This document shows positions 13,225 through 22,349 of a stretch of DNA of 47,471 bases, one piece after another (position 1 is the stretch's first letter; every line of letters starts with the position of its first letter). Origin of the DNA: a virus. The translations under genes were made by a program, and so were the position numbers. The stretch lies in IMG/VR virus record IMGVR_UViG_3300030102_000773, positions 1 to 47,471 of that record; one strand, written 5' to 3'. The notes below the pieces were generated by a model. That model searched no databases and had not been told where the DNA came from. It worked only from the letters and a program-made list of their open reading frames with translations.

Positions 13225-14421
13225 ATGAATATACAAGAAATAGAAATTTCACAAATATCTCCCTATAAGAACAATCCAAGAATAAATGAAGATGCTGTAG
13301 AGGTAGTTAGTAAGTCCTTAAAAGAGTTCGGTTTTCAACAACCTTTGGTATTAGATAAAGATATGTCTGTGGTTGTAGGACATACAAGATTGTTAGCAGC
13401 TAAAAAAATAGGGTTAAGCGCAGTACCATGTTTGGTCGCAGACAAACTTAGCGACGAACAGATCAAAGCGTATAGAATTATGGATAACAAGTCCGCTGAA
13501 TTTGCACAGTGGAACTACGGATTACTTAGTAAAGAAATAGCAGATTTATTAGAATCTGATTACGACCTAGAACTAACTGGATTCAGTGAAGAAGAACTAG
13601 CAGAACTAGATCTAAACCTTGATACTGAGTTTGTAGAGGAGGGAAACATAGATGAAGACGAAGTACCTGAATTACCTAGTGAACCAGTAACAAAATTGGG
13701 TGACTTGTGGCAACTAGGAAACCATAGGTTATTATGCGGTGATAGCACTGATATACTAAATGTAGAAAGTTTGCTTGATGGTAATAAAGCTGACCTATTA
13801 TTTACTGACCCACCTTATAATGTAGCTTTTAATGGAAGAAGCGGAAAGTTTGACGTTATAAAGAACGACAATTTAACAGACCAAGAGTTTTCTAACTTTA
13901 TTGACTCTTTTTTATCTATTTTAAAGTTGTTACAAATTAATACTTATTATATTTGTTGTAATTGGGCATTTTATGGAATTTTGCAAACTAAATTAAAACC
14001 TAAAGCGTGCATAGTTTGGGCAAAAAATGTGTTTGGACTGGGTAAAGGTTATAGGCACCAACATGAATTTATACTTTTTGACGGCTTTATTGACGCATCC
14101 ATAACCAATGAATCAGATTTATGGAAAATATCTAGAGACGTAGCTTACAAACACCCTACACAAAAACCAGTTGAGCTTTCCGAAAGAGCAATAAAAAACT
14201 CTACGAGAAAAAACAATATAGTCTTAGACTTGTTTGGAGGCTCAGGTTCTACATTACTTGCGTGTGAAAAAACAGAGAGAAAGTCTAGATTATTAGAATT
14301 AGACCCTAAATACTGCGATGTGATTATACAAAGGTGGCAGGATTATACTGGTAAAGATGCAGTTCATTTAGAAACAAATATGAACTACAATGAGTTACAG
14401 AAAAGTACAGAAAATGGCTAA
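13225..14421 (+). CDS. ParB-like domain fused to DNA methyltransferase
   Basis: The product has 398 aa. Residues about 1-90 are a ParB/Srx-type domain (ISPYKNNPRINEDAV, then VVGHTRLLAAKKIG). Residues about 155-385 are an amino-methyltransferase of the N6-adenine/N4-cytosine type. TDPPYNVAF (DPPY at 195-198) comes first and LDLFGGSGSTLLACE, the SAM-binding motif, comes near the C-terminus. This order is the beta class. The fusion is common in phages. No restriction enzyme accompanies it, so it likely protects phage DNA or marks packaging DNA. It lacks the DNA-binding HTH of true ParB. It is the first late gene, just upstream of terminase, which it overlaps by 8 bases. Confidence 0.9.
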   Translation: MNIQEIEISQISPYKNNPRINEDAVEVVSKSLKEFGFQQPLVLDKDMSVVVGHTRLLAAKKIGLSAVPCLVADKLSDEQIKAYRIMDNKSAEFAQWNYGLLSKEIADLLESDYDLELTGFSEEELAELDLNLDTEFVEEGNIDEDEVPELPSEPVTKLGDLWQLGNHRLLCGDSTDILNVESLLDGNKADLLFTDPPYNVAFNGRSGKFDVIKNDNLTDQEFSNFIDSFLSILKLLQINTYYICCNWAFYGILQTKLKPKACIVWAKNVFGLGKGYRHQHEFILFDGFIDASITNESDLWKISRDVAYKHPTQKPVELSERAIKNSTRKNNIVLDLFGGSGSTLLACEKTERKSRLLELDPKYCDVIIQRWQDYTGKDAVHLETNMNYNELQKSTENG

Positions 14422-14977
14422 TACACCTACTAAATATAAAAAAATTACAACAGAGTTGAAAGAACAACTTAGACTATCTTATGTGCAAGGAGAGGTTGAT
14501 GCACAAGGGTTTCGTAAGACAGCTACGATAGAAGAATTAGCTGATGAGCATATATTATCCGTCAACACACTGTATAAACTAGCACAAAGAGAAAATTGGA
14601 AACAACAACAAGAACAATTTCAAAAAGAATATCAGGAAACATTAGATAAACAAAGGATCAAAGAGTTTGCATTAGAATCTAAAAAGTTTGATTCAGCCTG
14701 CTTAAATATTGCTAAAGCTCTTATGGCTAGAGTGGGTGCTAATATTAGAAATGCACAGAACGAAAATATTAAAGATTTTTCTCCACAACAATTAGATCAA
14801 CTCTCAAGTGCAGCAATCAAAATACAAAAGTTTGCTAAATTAGCATTAGGTGAGTCTACTGATTCAATAGATATAAATGCAAACATCCAAGAAACAGATG
14901 CCTTCAGAGAAGCTATGGAACTGCTTGACACAGTTGCAGAGTCACGCAGAGAAGGAAACGATAAAGCTGTACACTGA
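14414..14977 (+). CDS. terS: Terminase small subunit
   Basis: The product has 187 aa from the ATG at 14414, inside the methyltransferase tail. An HTH region near 38-65 (TIEELADEHILSVNTLYKLA, then RENWKQQ) is typical of terminase small subunits that recognise the packaging site. A long helical oligomerisation region follows, and the C-terminal end overlaps terL. It is paired with the large subunit immediately downstream. Confidence 0.8.
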   Translation: MANTPTKYKKITTELKEQLRLSYVQGEVDAQGFRKTATIEELADEHILSVNTLYKLAQRENWKQQQEQFQKEYQETLDKQRIKEFALESKKFDSACLNIAKALMARVGANIRNAQNENIKDFSPQQLDQLSSAAIKIQKFAKLALGESTDSIDINANIQETDAFREAMELLDTVAESRREGNDKAVH

Positions 14978-16184
14978 CTGGCTTAAAACAGCTAGATCTA
15001 AACAGTTACAACCTAAAGAAGAGCATTACATTTGGCTGATATTAGCAGGCAGGGGATGGGGAAAGACAAGAACAGGCGCACAAGACATAGCACTTTACGC
15101 TCTGAGAAATCCTAACAGTTTATGTGCTGTAGTAGCACCTACACATGGTGATCTTAGAAGAGTATGTTTTGGTGGCAATAGTGGATTATTGTCTATAATT
15201 CCAGAACAATGTTATCTTCAGTCATCCGACGCTAAAGGGTATTCATCTAGTGTTGCTGAGATAAGATTAGACAACGGTTCTAAAATAATAGGCTATGCAG
15301 CTATAGAACCAGATAGACTTAGGGGTAGTCAGTTTCATAGGGCTTGGGCAGACGAATTAGCTGCGTGGAGATATCCAGAAGCCTTTGACCAGTTAATGTT
15401 TGGACTTAGGTTAGGAAAGAATCCTCAATGCGTAATAACTACTACACCGAAACCAAGCAAAGTAATCAAAGATCTTTTAGCCAGAAAAGATGTTTATGTC
15501 ACGACTGGTAATACATTTGAGAACCAAGAAAACCTAGCTGATACAGCTTTAGCTATGTTAAAAGAAAGATACGAAGGCACAACATTGGGAAGGCAAGAGT
15601 TGTATGCAGAAATTATAGAGGACTTTGATGGTGCTTTGTGGAGCAACAGAATGATTGAAGAAACTCGTTTGCCAGAAGATACTGACAGAGAACTAAGAAG
15701 AATAGTCGTAGCCATTGACCCTGCTGTTACAGCAAACGCAAATTCAGATGAAACTGGAATCATAGTTGTAGGAACTGACTTTGCAGGCAGATATTATGTG
15801 ATAGATGATTTTAGTGGAGTTTATACACCCGATAAGTGGGCTAGGTTATCAGTTGACGCTTACTACGATTATCAAGCTGATCTCTGTGTAGCCGAAACAA
15901 ACAATGGAGGTGACTTAGTAGAGAGGCTAATTAGATCAGTTGACCCATCTATAGCTTACAGGTCTGTAAGGGCAACTAGAGGTAAAATGACTAGAGCAGA
16001 ACCTATATCTGCTCTTTACGAGCAAAAAAGAGTTCACCACATAGGCTATTTTGCTGAACTAGAGCAACAAATGATTAGTTACACTGGAGAAACAAACGCT
16101 TCCCCTGACAGACTAGATGCTTTAGTATGGGGTCTAACCGAACTAAGTAAGTCTAGGGGTGAAGTGAATTGGAGGATTAGCTGA
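14877..16184 (+). CDS. terL: Terminase large subunit
   Basis: The product is up to 435 aa. Walker A is AGRGWGKTRTG (57-67), and Walker B ends in WADEL (Asp159/Glu160). The coupling motif region ITTTPKPSK follows. The nuclease domain starts with VVAIDPAVT (Asp281), then GGDLVERLI and SPDRLDALVWGL near the end. The enzyme pumps DNA into the prohead and cuts concatemers. The start is uncertain: the ATGs at 14877 and 14898 lie about 80-100 bases inside terS, without a ribosome site. GAGAAGGAAA at 14949 points to a shorter start with a non-ATG codon near 14958-14965. Confidence 0.95.
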   Translation: MQTSKKQMPSEKLWNCLTQLQSHAEKETIKLYTDWLKTARSKQLQPKEEHYIWLILAGRGWGKTRTGAQDIALYALRNPNSLCAVVAPTHGDLRRVCFGGNSGLLSIIPEQCYLQSSDAKGYSSSVAEIRLDNGSKIIGYAAIEPDRLRGSQFHRAWADELAAWRYPEAFDQLMFGLRLGKNPQCVITTTPKPSKVIKDLLARKDVYVTTGNTFENQENLADTALAMLKERYEGTTLGRQELYAEIIEDFDGALWSNRMIEETRLPEDTDRELRRIVVAIDPAVTANANSDETGIIVVGTDFAGRYYVIDDFSGVYTPDKWARLSVDAYYDYQADLCVAETNNGGDLVERLIRSVDPSIAYRSVRATRGKMTRAEPISALYEQKRVHHIGYFAELEQQMISYTGETNASPDRLDALVWGLTELSKSRGEVNWRIS

Positions 16185-18313
16185 TGGCATCAATACTGGA
16201 CAATCTAAAAAATGTTTTTGCTTCTGAGCCTGTTGAAGAAAAGGACTACGGAAGCATGGTAGGGTATTTTGGTGTAGGTTCTTCCAGATCAAAAAAATAT
16301 TCGTATCAACAATTATCTGAGGAAGGTTTCCAAAAGAATGCGATTGTGTATCGCTGTATCTCGGAAATAAGCAAAGGAGCAAGCGCAGTTCCATATATGC
16401 TGAAAGCAGGGGATCAGGTCTTTGAAAGTCACCCACTATTGAGCCTAATAGATAGACCTAATCCTCTGCAATCACATTCAGAGTTCTTTGAAGCTATATT
16501 TAGTTACCTTTTATTATCTGGGAATAGCTACATATTGAAGGTAGGAGCAGACATTGGTTCACCTAAAGAATTGCATCTTTTAAGACCAGACAGAATCAGA
16601 ATCAAGGGTAGCGGTAAACCCATCCCAGAATCTTACGAATACCAGATCAACGGTAAAACACAGGCAATCTATCCAATAGATGAGGCTACTGGTAAAAGTG
16701 ATCTAAAACAAATCAAACTATTTAATCCTCTTGATGACTATTATGGGATGTCACCTATGTCACCTGCTGCCATTGAAATTGATCAGCACAATATGTCAGG
16801 CAATCACAATATAAACCTGCTCAGTAACGGGGCAAGACCTAGCGGTGCGGTGGTATTTAAACCACAGGATGATCAAGGTTTTTCTGTGAATCTTACGGAA
16901 TCTCAAAGACAACAGATGCTTTCAGATATAAATACAAGATTCTCAGGGACACAGAATAGCGGTAGGATTGCATTACTTGAAGGAGACTTTAACTTCATAG
17001 AAATGGGATTGTCTCCTAAAGACATGGATTTTTTAAACCTTAAGCACATGGCAGCTACAGATATAGCTATGTGTTTTGGTGTGCCAAGTCAGTTGGTTGG
17101 AGTGCCTGATGCTCAAACATACTCAAACGTAGCAGAGGCAAGATTAGCTTTATACGAGGAAACAATCATTCCGCATTTGAGAAAGATTGAATCCGACCTC
17201 AACGAATGGCTTGTGCCTATGTTTGGCGAGAATCTGATGTTTTGCTTTGATATAGACAAAATACCTGCCCTAGCAGAACGCACCAGAAGGGTTTATGAAA
17301 ACGTAAACTCTGCTGTAGCACAGGGCATAATGACTAGGAACGAAGCTAGAGAAGCTATAGGTCTTTCCCCACTTGAAGGTGCTGACGATCTTTACATATC
17401 AGCAGCCTTATTTCCTCTTGGCACAGAATCACCAGAACAACCTGAGAACCCTACAGACGAAGAAGAAATGAATGCTTATGACGATTATGATGATTTTGAC
17501 TCCAAGCAGACCAACTTCCCAAGTAGAGGGAATGACAAGAAGATATCACTTAGGAACTCCGAACACGTACAGTTTGACTACGACTTTGCCAAAAATGTAA
17601 AGGAGGTGGGCGTGGGAAAGCAGATATGGAAAGCAGGGGGCAACATTAGGGGCAATGAAGCCTTTATGTTATGGGGCAGAGCCAGACAAGGCTCAGAGTC
17701 TCCTGCGGTGCTTTCTTGGATAAAGGAGAGGGAATCTTGGGGAGCAAGACATTTTAGAGATGGACAGGCTTTCAAAAGCGGCAATAAGAGTCCAAACCTT
17801 TCTAACGTAGCAGGTGTAGTAGCCCAAATGAAATGGGGAGTAGTAGGCACTCTGGGTATGCAAGGTATGAAAGATGTCATACTTGAACTAACTAAAAAGC
17901 TAGAAGATAAAAAAGAGTTGGACGATGAGTTTGTGGAAAAATATTGGTTTCACTATGCTGATGGACACATTGACATAGGTTATGGCAACGCACCAATTTT
18001 CTTAGATGAAAAACAAGTATCAGCAAAAGTTAAAGAAGCACTTCAAAATAAAGTTGACGAACATAATGAAAAGCATGGATCTACTGCATCCAAAAGAGCA
18101 ACATTGCGGATGTTAGAAGCAGTTTTTAGGAGAGGAGTGGGTGCTTATAATAACAACCCTGCTAGTGTCAGAGCTAGAGTTAGATCAAGTGACCAGTGGG
18201 CATACGCTAGAGTCAACGCTTTCCTTTTTGCACTAAGAACAGGTAGATTTCAAGGCGGAAAGTTTGATAGAGACCTTCTACCAAAAGGACATCCACAAAG
18301 CACTAAAGAATGA
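16184..18313 (+). CDS. HK97-type portal protein with a C-terminal extension
   Basis: The product has 709 aa, far longer than the usual 400-450 of HK97-family portals. Residues about 1-415 are a normal portal (GFQKNAIVYRCISEISKGAS, LLLSGNSYI, YGMSPMSPAA, FGVPSQLVGVPDAQTYSN). An acidic linker follows (about 420-445). The last 260 residues carry blocks such as NIRGNEAFMLWGRARQG, SWIKERESWGARHFRD and SSDQWAYARVNAFLFALRTG. From memory these blocks occur in structural proteins of other marine phages, sometimes in separate genes; their role is unknown. The portal forms the dodecameric DNA gate at the capsid vertex. Confidence 0.9.
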   Translation: MASILDNLKNVFASEPVEEKDYGSMVGYFGVGSSRSKKYSYQQLSEEGFQKNAIVYRCISEISKGASAVPYMLKAGDQVFESHPLLSLIDRPNPLQSHSEFFEAIFSYLLLSGNSYILKVGADIGSPKELHLLRPDRIRIKGSGKPIPESYEYQINGKTQAIYPIDEATGKSDLKQIKLFNPLDDYYGMSPMSPAAIEIDQHNMSGNHNINLLSNGARPSGAVVFKPQDDQGFSVNLTESQRQQMLSDINTRFSGTQNSGRIALLEGDFNFIEMGLSPKDMDFLNLKHMAATDIAMCFGVPSQLVGVPDAQTYSNVAEARLALYEETIIPHLRKIESDLNEWLVPMFGENLMFCFDIDKIPALAERTRRVYENVNSAVAQGIMTRNEAREAIGLSPLEGADDLYISAALFPLGTESPEQPENPTDEEEMNAYDDYDDFDSKQTNFPSRGNDKKISLRNSEHVQFDYDFAKNVKEVGVGKQIWKAGGNIRGNEAFMLWGRARQGSESPAVLSWIKERESWGARHFRDGQAFKSGNKSPNLSNVAGVVAQMKWGVVGTLGMQGMKDVILELTKKLEDKKELDDEFVEKYWFHYADGHIDIGYGNAPIFLDEKQVSAKVKEALQNKVDEHNEKHGSTASKRATLRMLEAVFRRGVGAYNNNPASVRARVRSSDQWAYARVNAFLFALRTGRFQGGKFDRDLLPKGHPQSTKE

Positions 18314-19131
18314 AACCAAGCCGAAAGCAAATCAGTAGATTTCGCAGAGGTAGAGTCAGTGCTGCAAAAGAGGTAAGAAAGCAACTAAGAATTAGAAATA
18401 ATTTAGAAAAAAGCTTTTTTAGAAAACTTACTTCCTTATTTGGAAGATTTGTAAACACCAGAGCCTTTTTATATAAAGAGTTTGGACAATACGATTTAGC
18501 TACATCCACAAGAGACTTACAATCAGAGTTATTTCCTGTAATGATCAGTCACTATCGGAGGGTTTACAAAACTATCTTTGACGAAAACACTAAGAGTAAT
18601 AAATTAGAAGAACAAAAAGAAGATGCTTTAGTTTTCGGAAGAAACGTAGATCTTGAACCTTTGATTGAAAACTACTTTAGAACTAGAGAGTTCATAATAG
18701 CAGGCATATCAGCTAACATAGCAAGAAGGGTAGAGAATATAATTATTAGCGGAAGAGAGGAGGGTCTGACCCTAGTTCAGATAGCACGAAACATTGAGCA
18801 AAGAGTCAGACCGATTACAAGATCAAGAGCAGCCACTATAGCAAGGACAGAAACCCACAATGCTGCAGGATTTGCACATCATAACTACTATCAACAAGTA
18901 GCTAAAGACTTAGGCTCTAATTTAGTAAAAAGATGGGCAGCTACAAACGACCCAAGAACTAGAAGCGATCATAGTGTTGCTAATGGACAGATAAGACAAA
19001 TGGATGAGGACTTTGAGGTTGGTGGATTACCCATGTCTCATACTGGAGATCCGAGAGGCGGAGCAAAGAACAATATTAATTGCAGATGTGTAATAATTTA
19101 CGTTGATGAGCTAGATGTTGTGCAAGATTAA
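18310..19131 (+). CDS. Mu-F-like minor head (morphogenesis) protein
   Basis: The product has 273 aa. The C-terminal third matches the phage Mu F domain (PF04233): RAATIARTETHNAAGFAHHN, then KRWAATNDPRTRSDHSVANG and a terminal GGAKNNINCRCVI with the conserved Cys pair. The N-terminus is very basic (RFRRGRVSAAKEVRKQ). The family is a minor capsid component linked to the portal, needed for head assembly. It overlaps the portal gene by ATGA. Confidence 0.88.
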   Translation: MKPSRKQISRFRRGRVSAAKEVRKQLRIRNNLEKSFFRKLTSLFGRFVNTRAFLYKEFGQYDLATSTRDLQSELFPVMISHYRRVYKTIFDENTKSNKLEEQKEDALVFGRNVDLEPLIENYFRTREFIIAGISANIARRVENIIISGREEGLTLVQIARNIEQRVRPITRSRAATIARTETHNAAGFAHHNYYQQVAKDLGSNLVKRWAATNDPRTRSDHSVANGQIRQMDEDFEVGGLPMSHTGDPRGGAKNNINCRCVIIYVDELDVVQD

Positions 19132-19157
19132 ACAATCAGATACTATATATTGACATA

Positions 19158-20228
19158 ATGCCAATACCAAAGCCAAAAGCAGGAGAAAGTAGAAGCAAAT
19201 TTATGAGTCGTTGTATGGGAGATAAGACTATGACGGATGAATACGATAATAACCAGAGACTAGCTGTCTGTAGTTCAAGCTACAATTCCAAAGGGAACGA
19301 TGAAAAGAGGGAAGTGCGTAAGGATGTCTTTACCACTGAGGAAGAAGCCGAAGCAAGAGCAGAGGAGATAGGGTGTTCAGGTACTCATACTCACGATGAA
19401 GATGGTAATACTGTCTATATGCCTTGCAGTTCACACGCCGATTACACAAGACTGACTGGTGATGAGTTAAGCTCAGAAGAGTCTGGATATGGATATGGTG
19501 GTCGCATGAAGCCCAAAAAGAAAAAGCCAAAGAAAAAAGACACAGATTGTTCTTGTGAGACAGAGGCAGATAATGTTGAAGATTTCAAATCATACATAGA
19601 CATTAAAACAGAACTGATTTCCACAGAAGAAGATGGAACTTTTGAAGGTTATGGTTCTGTATTTAACAATACCGATCTAGGTAATGATGTCGTAAAAGAC
19701 GGTGCTTTTACTAAAACTCTTAGGAAACGAGGAGTAAAAGGTGTCAAGCTTTTATATCAACACAAAACAGATATGCCTATAGGTGTTTTTACAGAAATTA
19801 GAGAAGATGATCATGGGTTATATGTAAAAGGTCAGCTTGCTTTAGGCACAACATCAGGAAGAGATGCTTATGAACTTATGAAGATGGGTGCTTTAGATGG
19901 TCTTTCTATAGGATTCAAAGTAAACCCAAAAGAAGTTGAATATGACAGAGGCACGGGCAAAAGAATTATTAAAGAATTAGATTTGATGGAAGTAAGCCTT
20001 GTTACTTTCCCTATGAACCCTAGAGCGACTATTCGTTCGGTAAAGGGCGAGGAAATTTCCATCAGAGAATGGGAGAACGGAATGCGTGATGCTTTTGGTC
20101 TCTCTCGTTCTGAATCTAAGCTTGCAGCAAAAGCTGTAAAGCAAGCATTTACTCAGCGAGAGGTTGATGATAATGCTGAATTGGTAGAAGCCATAAACAC
20201 ATTAACATTAACCATTAACAAACTGTAA
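19158..20228 (+). CDS. HK97-type prohead protease with Cys-rich N-terminal modules
   Basis: The product has 356 aa. The protease domain covers about residues 145-300: FEGYGSVFNNTD, then LLYQHKTDMPIG (catalytic His202) and GALDGLSIGFKV (catalytic Ser250), the S78 family. It cuts the capsid delta domain during maturation. The first 140 residues are unusual. One module runs from SKFMSRCMGD to RLAVCSS (Cys19 and Cys38). A second (about 54-100) reads EEIGCSGTHTHDEDGNTVYM and PCSSH. A Lys stretch and CSCE follow. These may be small zinc-binding modules released by self-cleavage; that is inference. Confidence 0.88.
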   Translation: MPIPKPKAGESRSKFMSRCMGDKTMTDEYDNNQRLAVCSSSYNSKGNDEKREVRKDVFTTEEEAEARAEEIGCSGTHTHDEDGNTVYMPCSSHADYTRLTGDELSSEESGYGYGGRMKPKKKKPKKKDTDCSCETEADNVEDFKSYIDIKTELISTEEDGTFEGYGSVFNNTDLGNDVVKDGAFTKTLRKRGVKGVKLLYQHKTDMPIGVFTEIREDDHGLYVKGQLALGTTSGRDAYELMKMGALDGLSIGFKVNPKEVEYDRGTGKRIIKELDLMEVSLVTFPMNPRATIRSVKGEEISIREWENGMRDAFGLSRSESKLAAKAVKQAFTQREVDDNAELVEAINTLTLTINKL

Positions 20229-20238
20229 GGAGTTGATT

Positions 20239-21459
20239 ATGTCTGAAATAGATATAAAAGGTGCAGTACAGGAACTCGGTGAGGCTTTTGAAGAATTTAA
20301 AAAAGCTAATGATGAGAAACTGGACGCATTAGAATCAGGCGCAGGTCATGATACCCTTTTAGATGACAAGATTGCTAATATTGAAAGCAAACTTGATAGT
20401 CTTGAAGAGATCAATCAGAAAGTGACTAAAGCCGAACTCTCACAGGACAGCATCAAAGAGCAAGTAGAACAGCTTGAGACGGTCATGAAAAGACCAAACT
20501 CAGGCTTTGATACAAAGCAAATTGATGAGACCAGTGAGGCTTTTGATAAATTTGTGAGAAAAGGAATAGAAAACCTAGATCCAGATGAAAAGAAAGCATT
20601 GACTGTCAGTAATGACAGCACAGGTGGATATCTTGCACCACCAGAATACGTTAGAGAGTTACTTAAAACAGTAACTGAAATCTCACCTATTCGTACAATC
20701 GCAAGGGTTAGAACCACAGGTCAAAGATCTGTGCAAATACCAAAAAGGTCAGGGCAGTTCTCCGCTAATTGGGTAGCAGAACAAGGCAGTAGATCAGAGA
20801 CCGAAGGCTACAATGTAGCTTTAGAGGAAATCCCTGCTCATGAGCTTTATGCCTTAGTAGACATATCTGAACAGAACCTAGAAGATACTGTCTTTGACCT
20901 AGAAGCTGAAATGCAATCAGAGTTTGCGGAGCAGTTCGCAAAAGCTGAGGGAACTGCATTTGTCAGTGGTAACTCAGTTGGTAAGCCCGAAGGTTTATTA
21001 ACTAACAGCAGTGTGAGTGAAGTAAACTCTGGTAATGGCACAGCTTTATTAGCTGATGGTCTTATCACATTAGTTCACAGCATAAAGTCTGAATACAGCA
21101 ACAATGGTTCTTTTGTTTTCAATAGAACTACTTTAGCTGCAATCAGAAAGCTAAAAGATACCGCAGGACAATATGTGTTCCAAGCAGGTATGTCTCTACA
21201 AGGTGGAGTACCAAATACAATTTTGGGCTTCCCATACGTACAGGCTACAGATATGCCAGACGTTGCAGCGAATGCTTTTCCTGTATTGTTTGGTGATTTC
21301 AGCAGAGCCTACATGATTGTAGATAGGGTTGCTTTAGCAGTACAACGTGATCCATTCACTCAAGCTACATCTGGAAACGTAAGATACGTTGCTAGAAGAA
21401 GAGTTGGTGGTCAGGTTGTTCAAGCCGAAGCTATTGTTAAACAAAAAGTATCAGCGTAA
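20239..21459 (+). CDS. HK97-fold major capsid protein
   Basis: The product has 406 aa. The start at 20239 is set by AAGGAG seven bases upstream. Residues about 8-85 are a charged coiled coil, the scaffolding delta domain that the protease removes. The mature fold starts near 100-115 and shows family motifs: NDSTGGYLAPPEYVREL, RTIARVRTTGQRSVQIPK, EIPAHELYALVDISEQNLED and a C-terminal FGDFSRAYMIVDRVALAVQRD. It builds the icosahedral shell. Confidence 0.95.
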   Translation: MSEIDIKGAVQELGEAFEEFKKANDEKLDALESGAGHDTLLDDKIANIESKLDSLEEINQKVTKAELSQDSIKEQVEQLETVMKRPNSGFDTKQIDETSEAFDKFVRKGIENLDPDEKKALTVSNDSTGGYLAPPEYVRELLKTVTEISPIRTIARVRTTGQRSVQIPKRSGQFSANWVAEQGSRSETEGYNVALEEIPAHELYALVDISEQNLEDTVFDLEAEMQSEFAEQFAKAEGTAFVSGNSVGKPEGLLTNSSVSEVNSGNGTALLADGLITLVHSIKSEYSNNGSFVFNRTTLAAIRKLKDTAGQYVFQAGMSLQGGVPNTILGFPYVQATDMPDVAANAFPVLFGDFSRAYMIVDRVALAVQRDPFTQATSGNVRYVARRRVGGQVVQAEAIVKQKVSA

Positions 21460-21473
21460 GCAAGGAGTAAACA

Positions 21474-21938
21474 ATGCAAGACTTATCAAATAACGTAAGC
21501 CCAGCAGTTAGTCTAGCGGCGGCGGTGAGAACTGCGGCAGCCAACGGAACTGGCGTAGACCTTCAAGGTTATGAAGGAGCAATGGTTCTAGTTGACGTAG
21601 GTGCAGAAGGCGACACTTTATCAAGCTCAGTGCATTTTGAAATCTCATTAGAGGAATCTGATGACGATTCAACTTATACTGACGTTGCACAAGCAGGCAT
21701 AGTTGACGGAACTATCTCAGCCGATGGTATCTTCTTGAAATTAGACGGTACAGCAGGCGGTAATCCTGATACTGCAGGTGGCATATTTAGAGTAGAGTAT
21801 GTCGGCAACAAACGCTATATAAGAGTTGTCATAGCAAAAACTGGCACACATTCTAACGGTACACCAATAGGTGCAATGGTTGTTAGACACAAGGCTAGAC
21901 ATAGCACAGATAACGCTTTCACAGCACATAACGCTTAA
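21474..21938 (+). CDS. Head decoration / capsid-stabilising-like protein
   Basis: The product has 154 aa and is beta-rich, following directly after the capsid gene with its own AAGGAG. The pattern of an N-terminal QDLSNNVSPAV arm, a GTGVDLQGYEGAMVLVDVG strand and a C-terminal RYIRVVIAKTG strand is typical of small proteins that sit on the capsid surface in other siphoviruses. The call depends on position and pattern, so the role is probable rather than proven. Confidence 0.65.
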   Translation: MQDLSNNVSPAVSLAAAVRTAAANGTGVDLQGYEGAMVLVDVGAEGDTLSSSVHFEISLEESDDDSTYTDVAQAGIVDGTISADGIFLKLDGTAGGNPDTAGGIFRVEYVGNKRYIRVVIAKTGTHSNGTPIGAMVVRHKARHSTDNAFTAHNA

Positions 21939-21949
21939 TTGCATAGGAT

Positions 21950-21969
21950 GTGGGGGAGAAATCCCCCAC
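21950..21969 (+). terminator. Perfect GC-rich hairpin with GAAA tetraloop
   Basis: GTGGGGGA (21950-21957) and TCCCCCAC (21962-21969) form a perfect 8-bp stem closed by a GAAA tetraloop. It stands out in this AT-rich genome. No U-run follows, so it more likely stabilises or caps the abundant capsid/decoration mRNA, or partly terminates, than ends transcription fully. Confidence 0.6.
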
Positions 21970-21988
21970 TACCTTAAGGGAGAAAGAA

Positions 21989-22324
21989 ATGTCCAAAAGT
22001 TATAAAATTTTAGTTCCAAAGCCTGCATCGTCTAATAAAGACGGTACAGACGTAAAGCTTTACCAAGCAGACGAGATAGTAGATGCCAAAGAATCATGGC
22101 AGGACGATGTAATGCAAACATTCGTAGAAAATGGTTGGGCAATGGAGGTTAAGGTAGAAGCTAGTGCAGAAGAATCATCAGAGCCTATCAAAAGAGCAAG
22201 AAACGAAGATGGAACTCTTAAAGGTGATGACCCAAGCACACCTGACGTAAACGAAGCATGGGAAGGTGGAGAAGCTCCTAAAAAGACAACTAGAAAGAAA
22301 AGGACAACTAAGAAGAAATCTTAG
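21989..22324 (+). CDS. Hypothetical head-region protein
   Basis: The product has 111 aa. The start at 21989 follows AAGGGAGA. The N-terminal half is a small alpha/beta unit (SYKILVPKPAS, DVKLYQADEIVDA). The C-terminal half reads RARNEDGTLKGDDPSTPDVN and NEAWEGG, a short motif I associate with marine phage head-region proteins. It ends in a very basic tail (KKTTRKKRTTKKKS), which could contact DNA inside the capsid. Confidence 0.62.
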   Translation: MSKSYKILVPKPASSNKDGTDVKLYQADEIVDAKESWQDDVMQTFVENGWAMEVKVEASAEESSEPIKRARNEDGTLKGDDPSTPDVNEAWEGGEAPKKTTRKKRTTKKKS

Positions 22325-22349
22325 TGACTTGTACCCACACTTGATGTCA

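Noticed and set aside
13225-14421. The ParB-type domain as the partner of the parS-like site
   Set aside because: It lacks the central HTH that ParB uses to bind parS, and no ParA is present, so a direct link is not supported.
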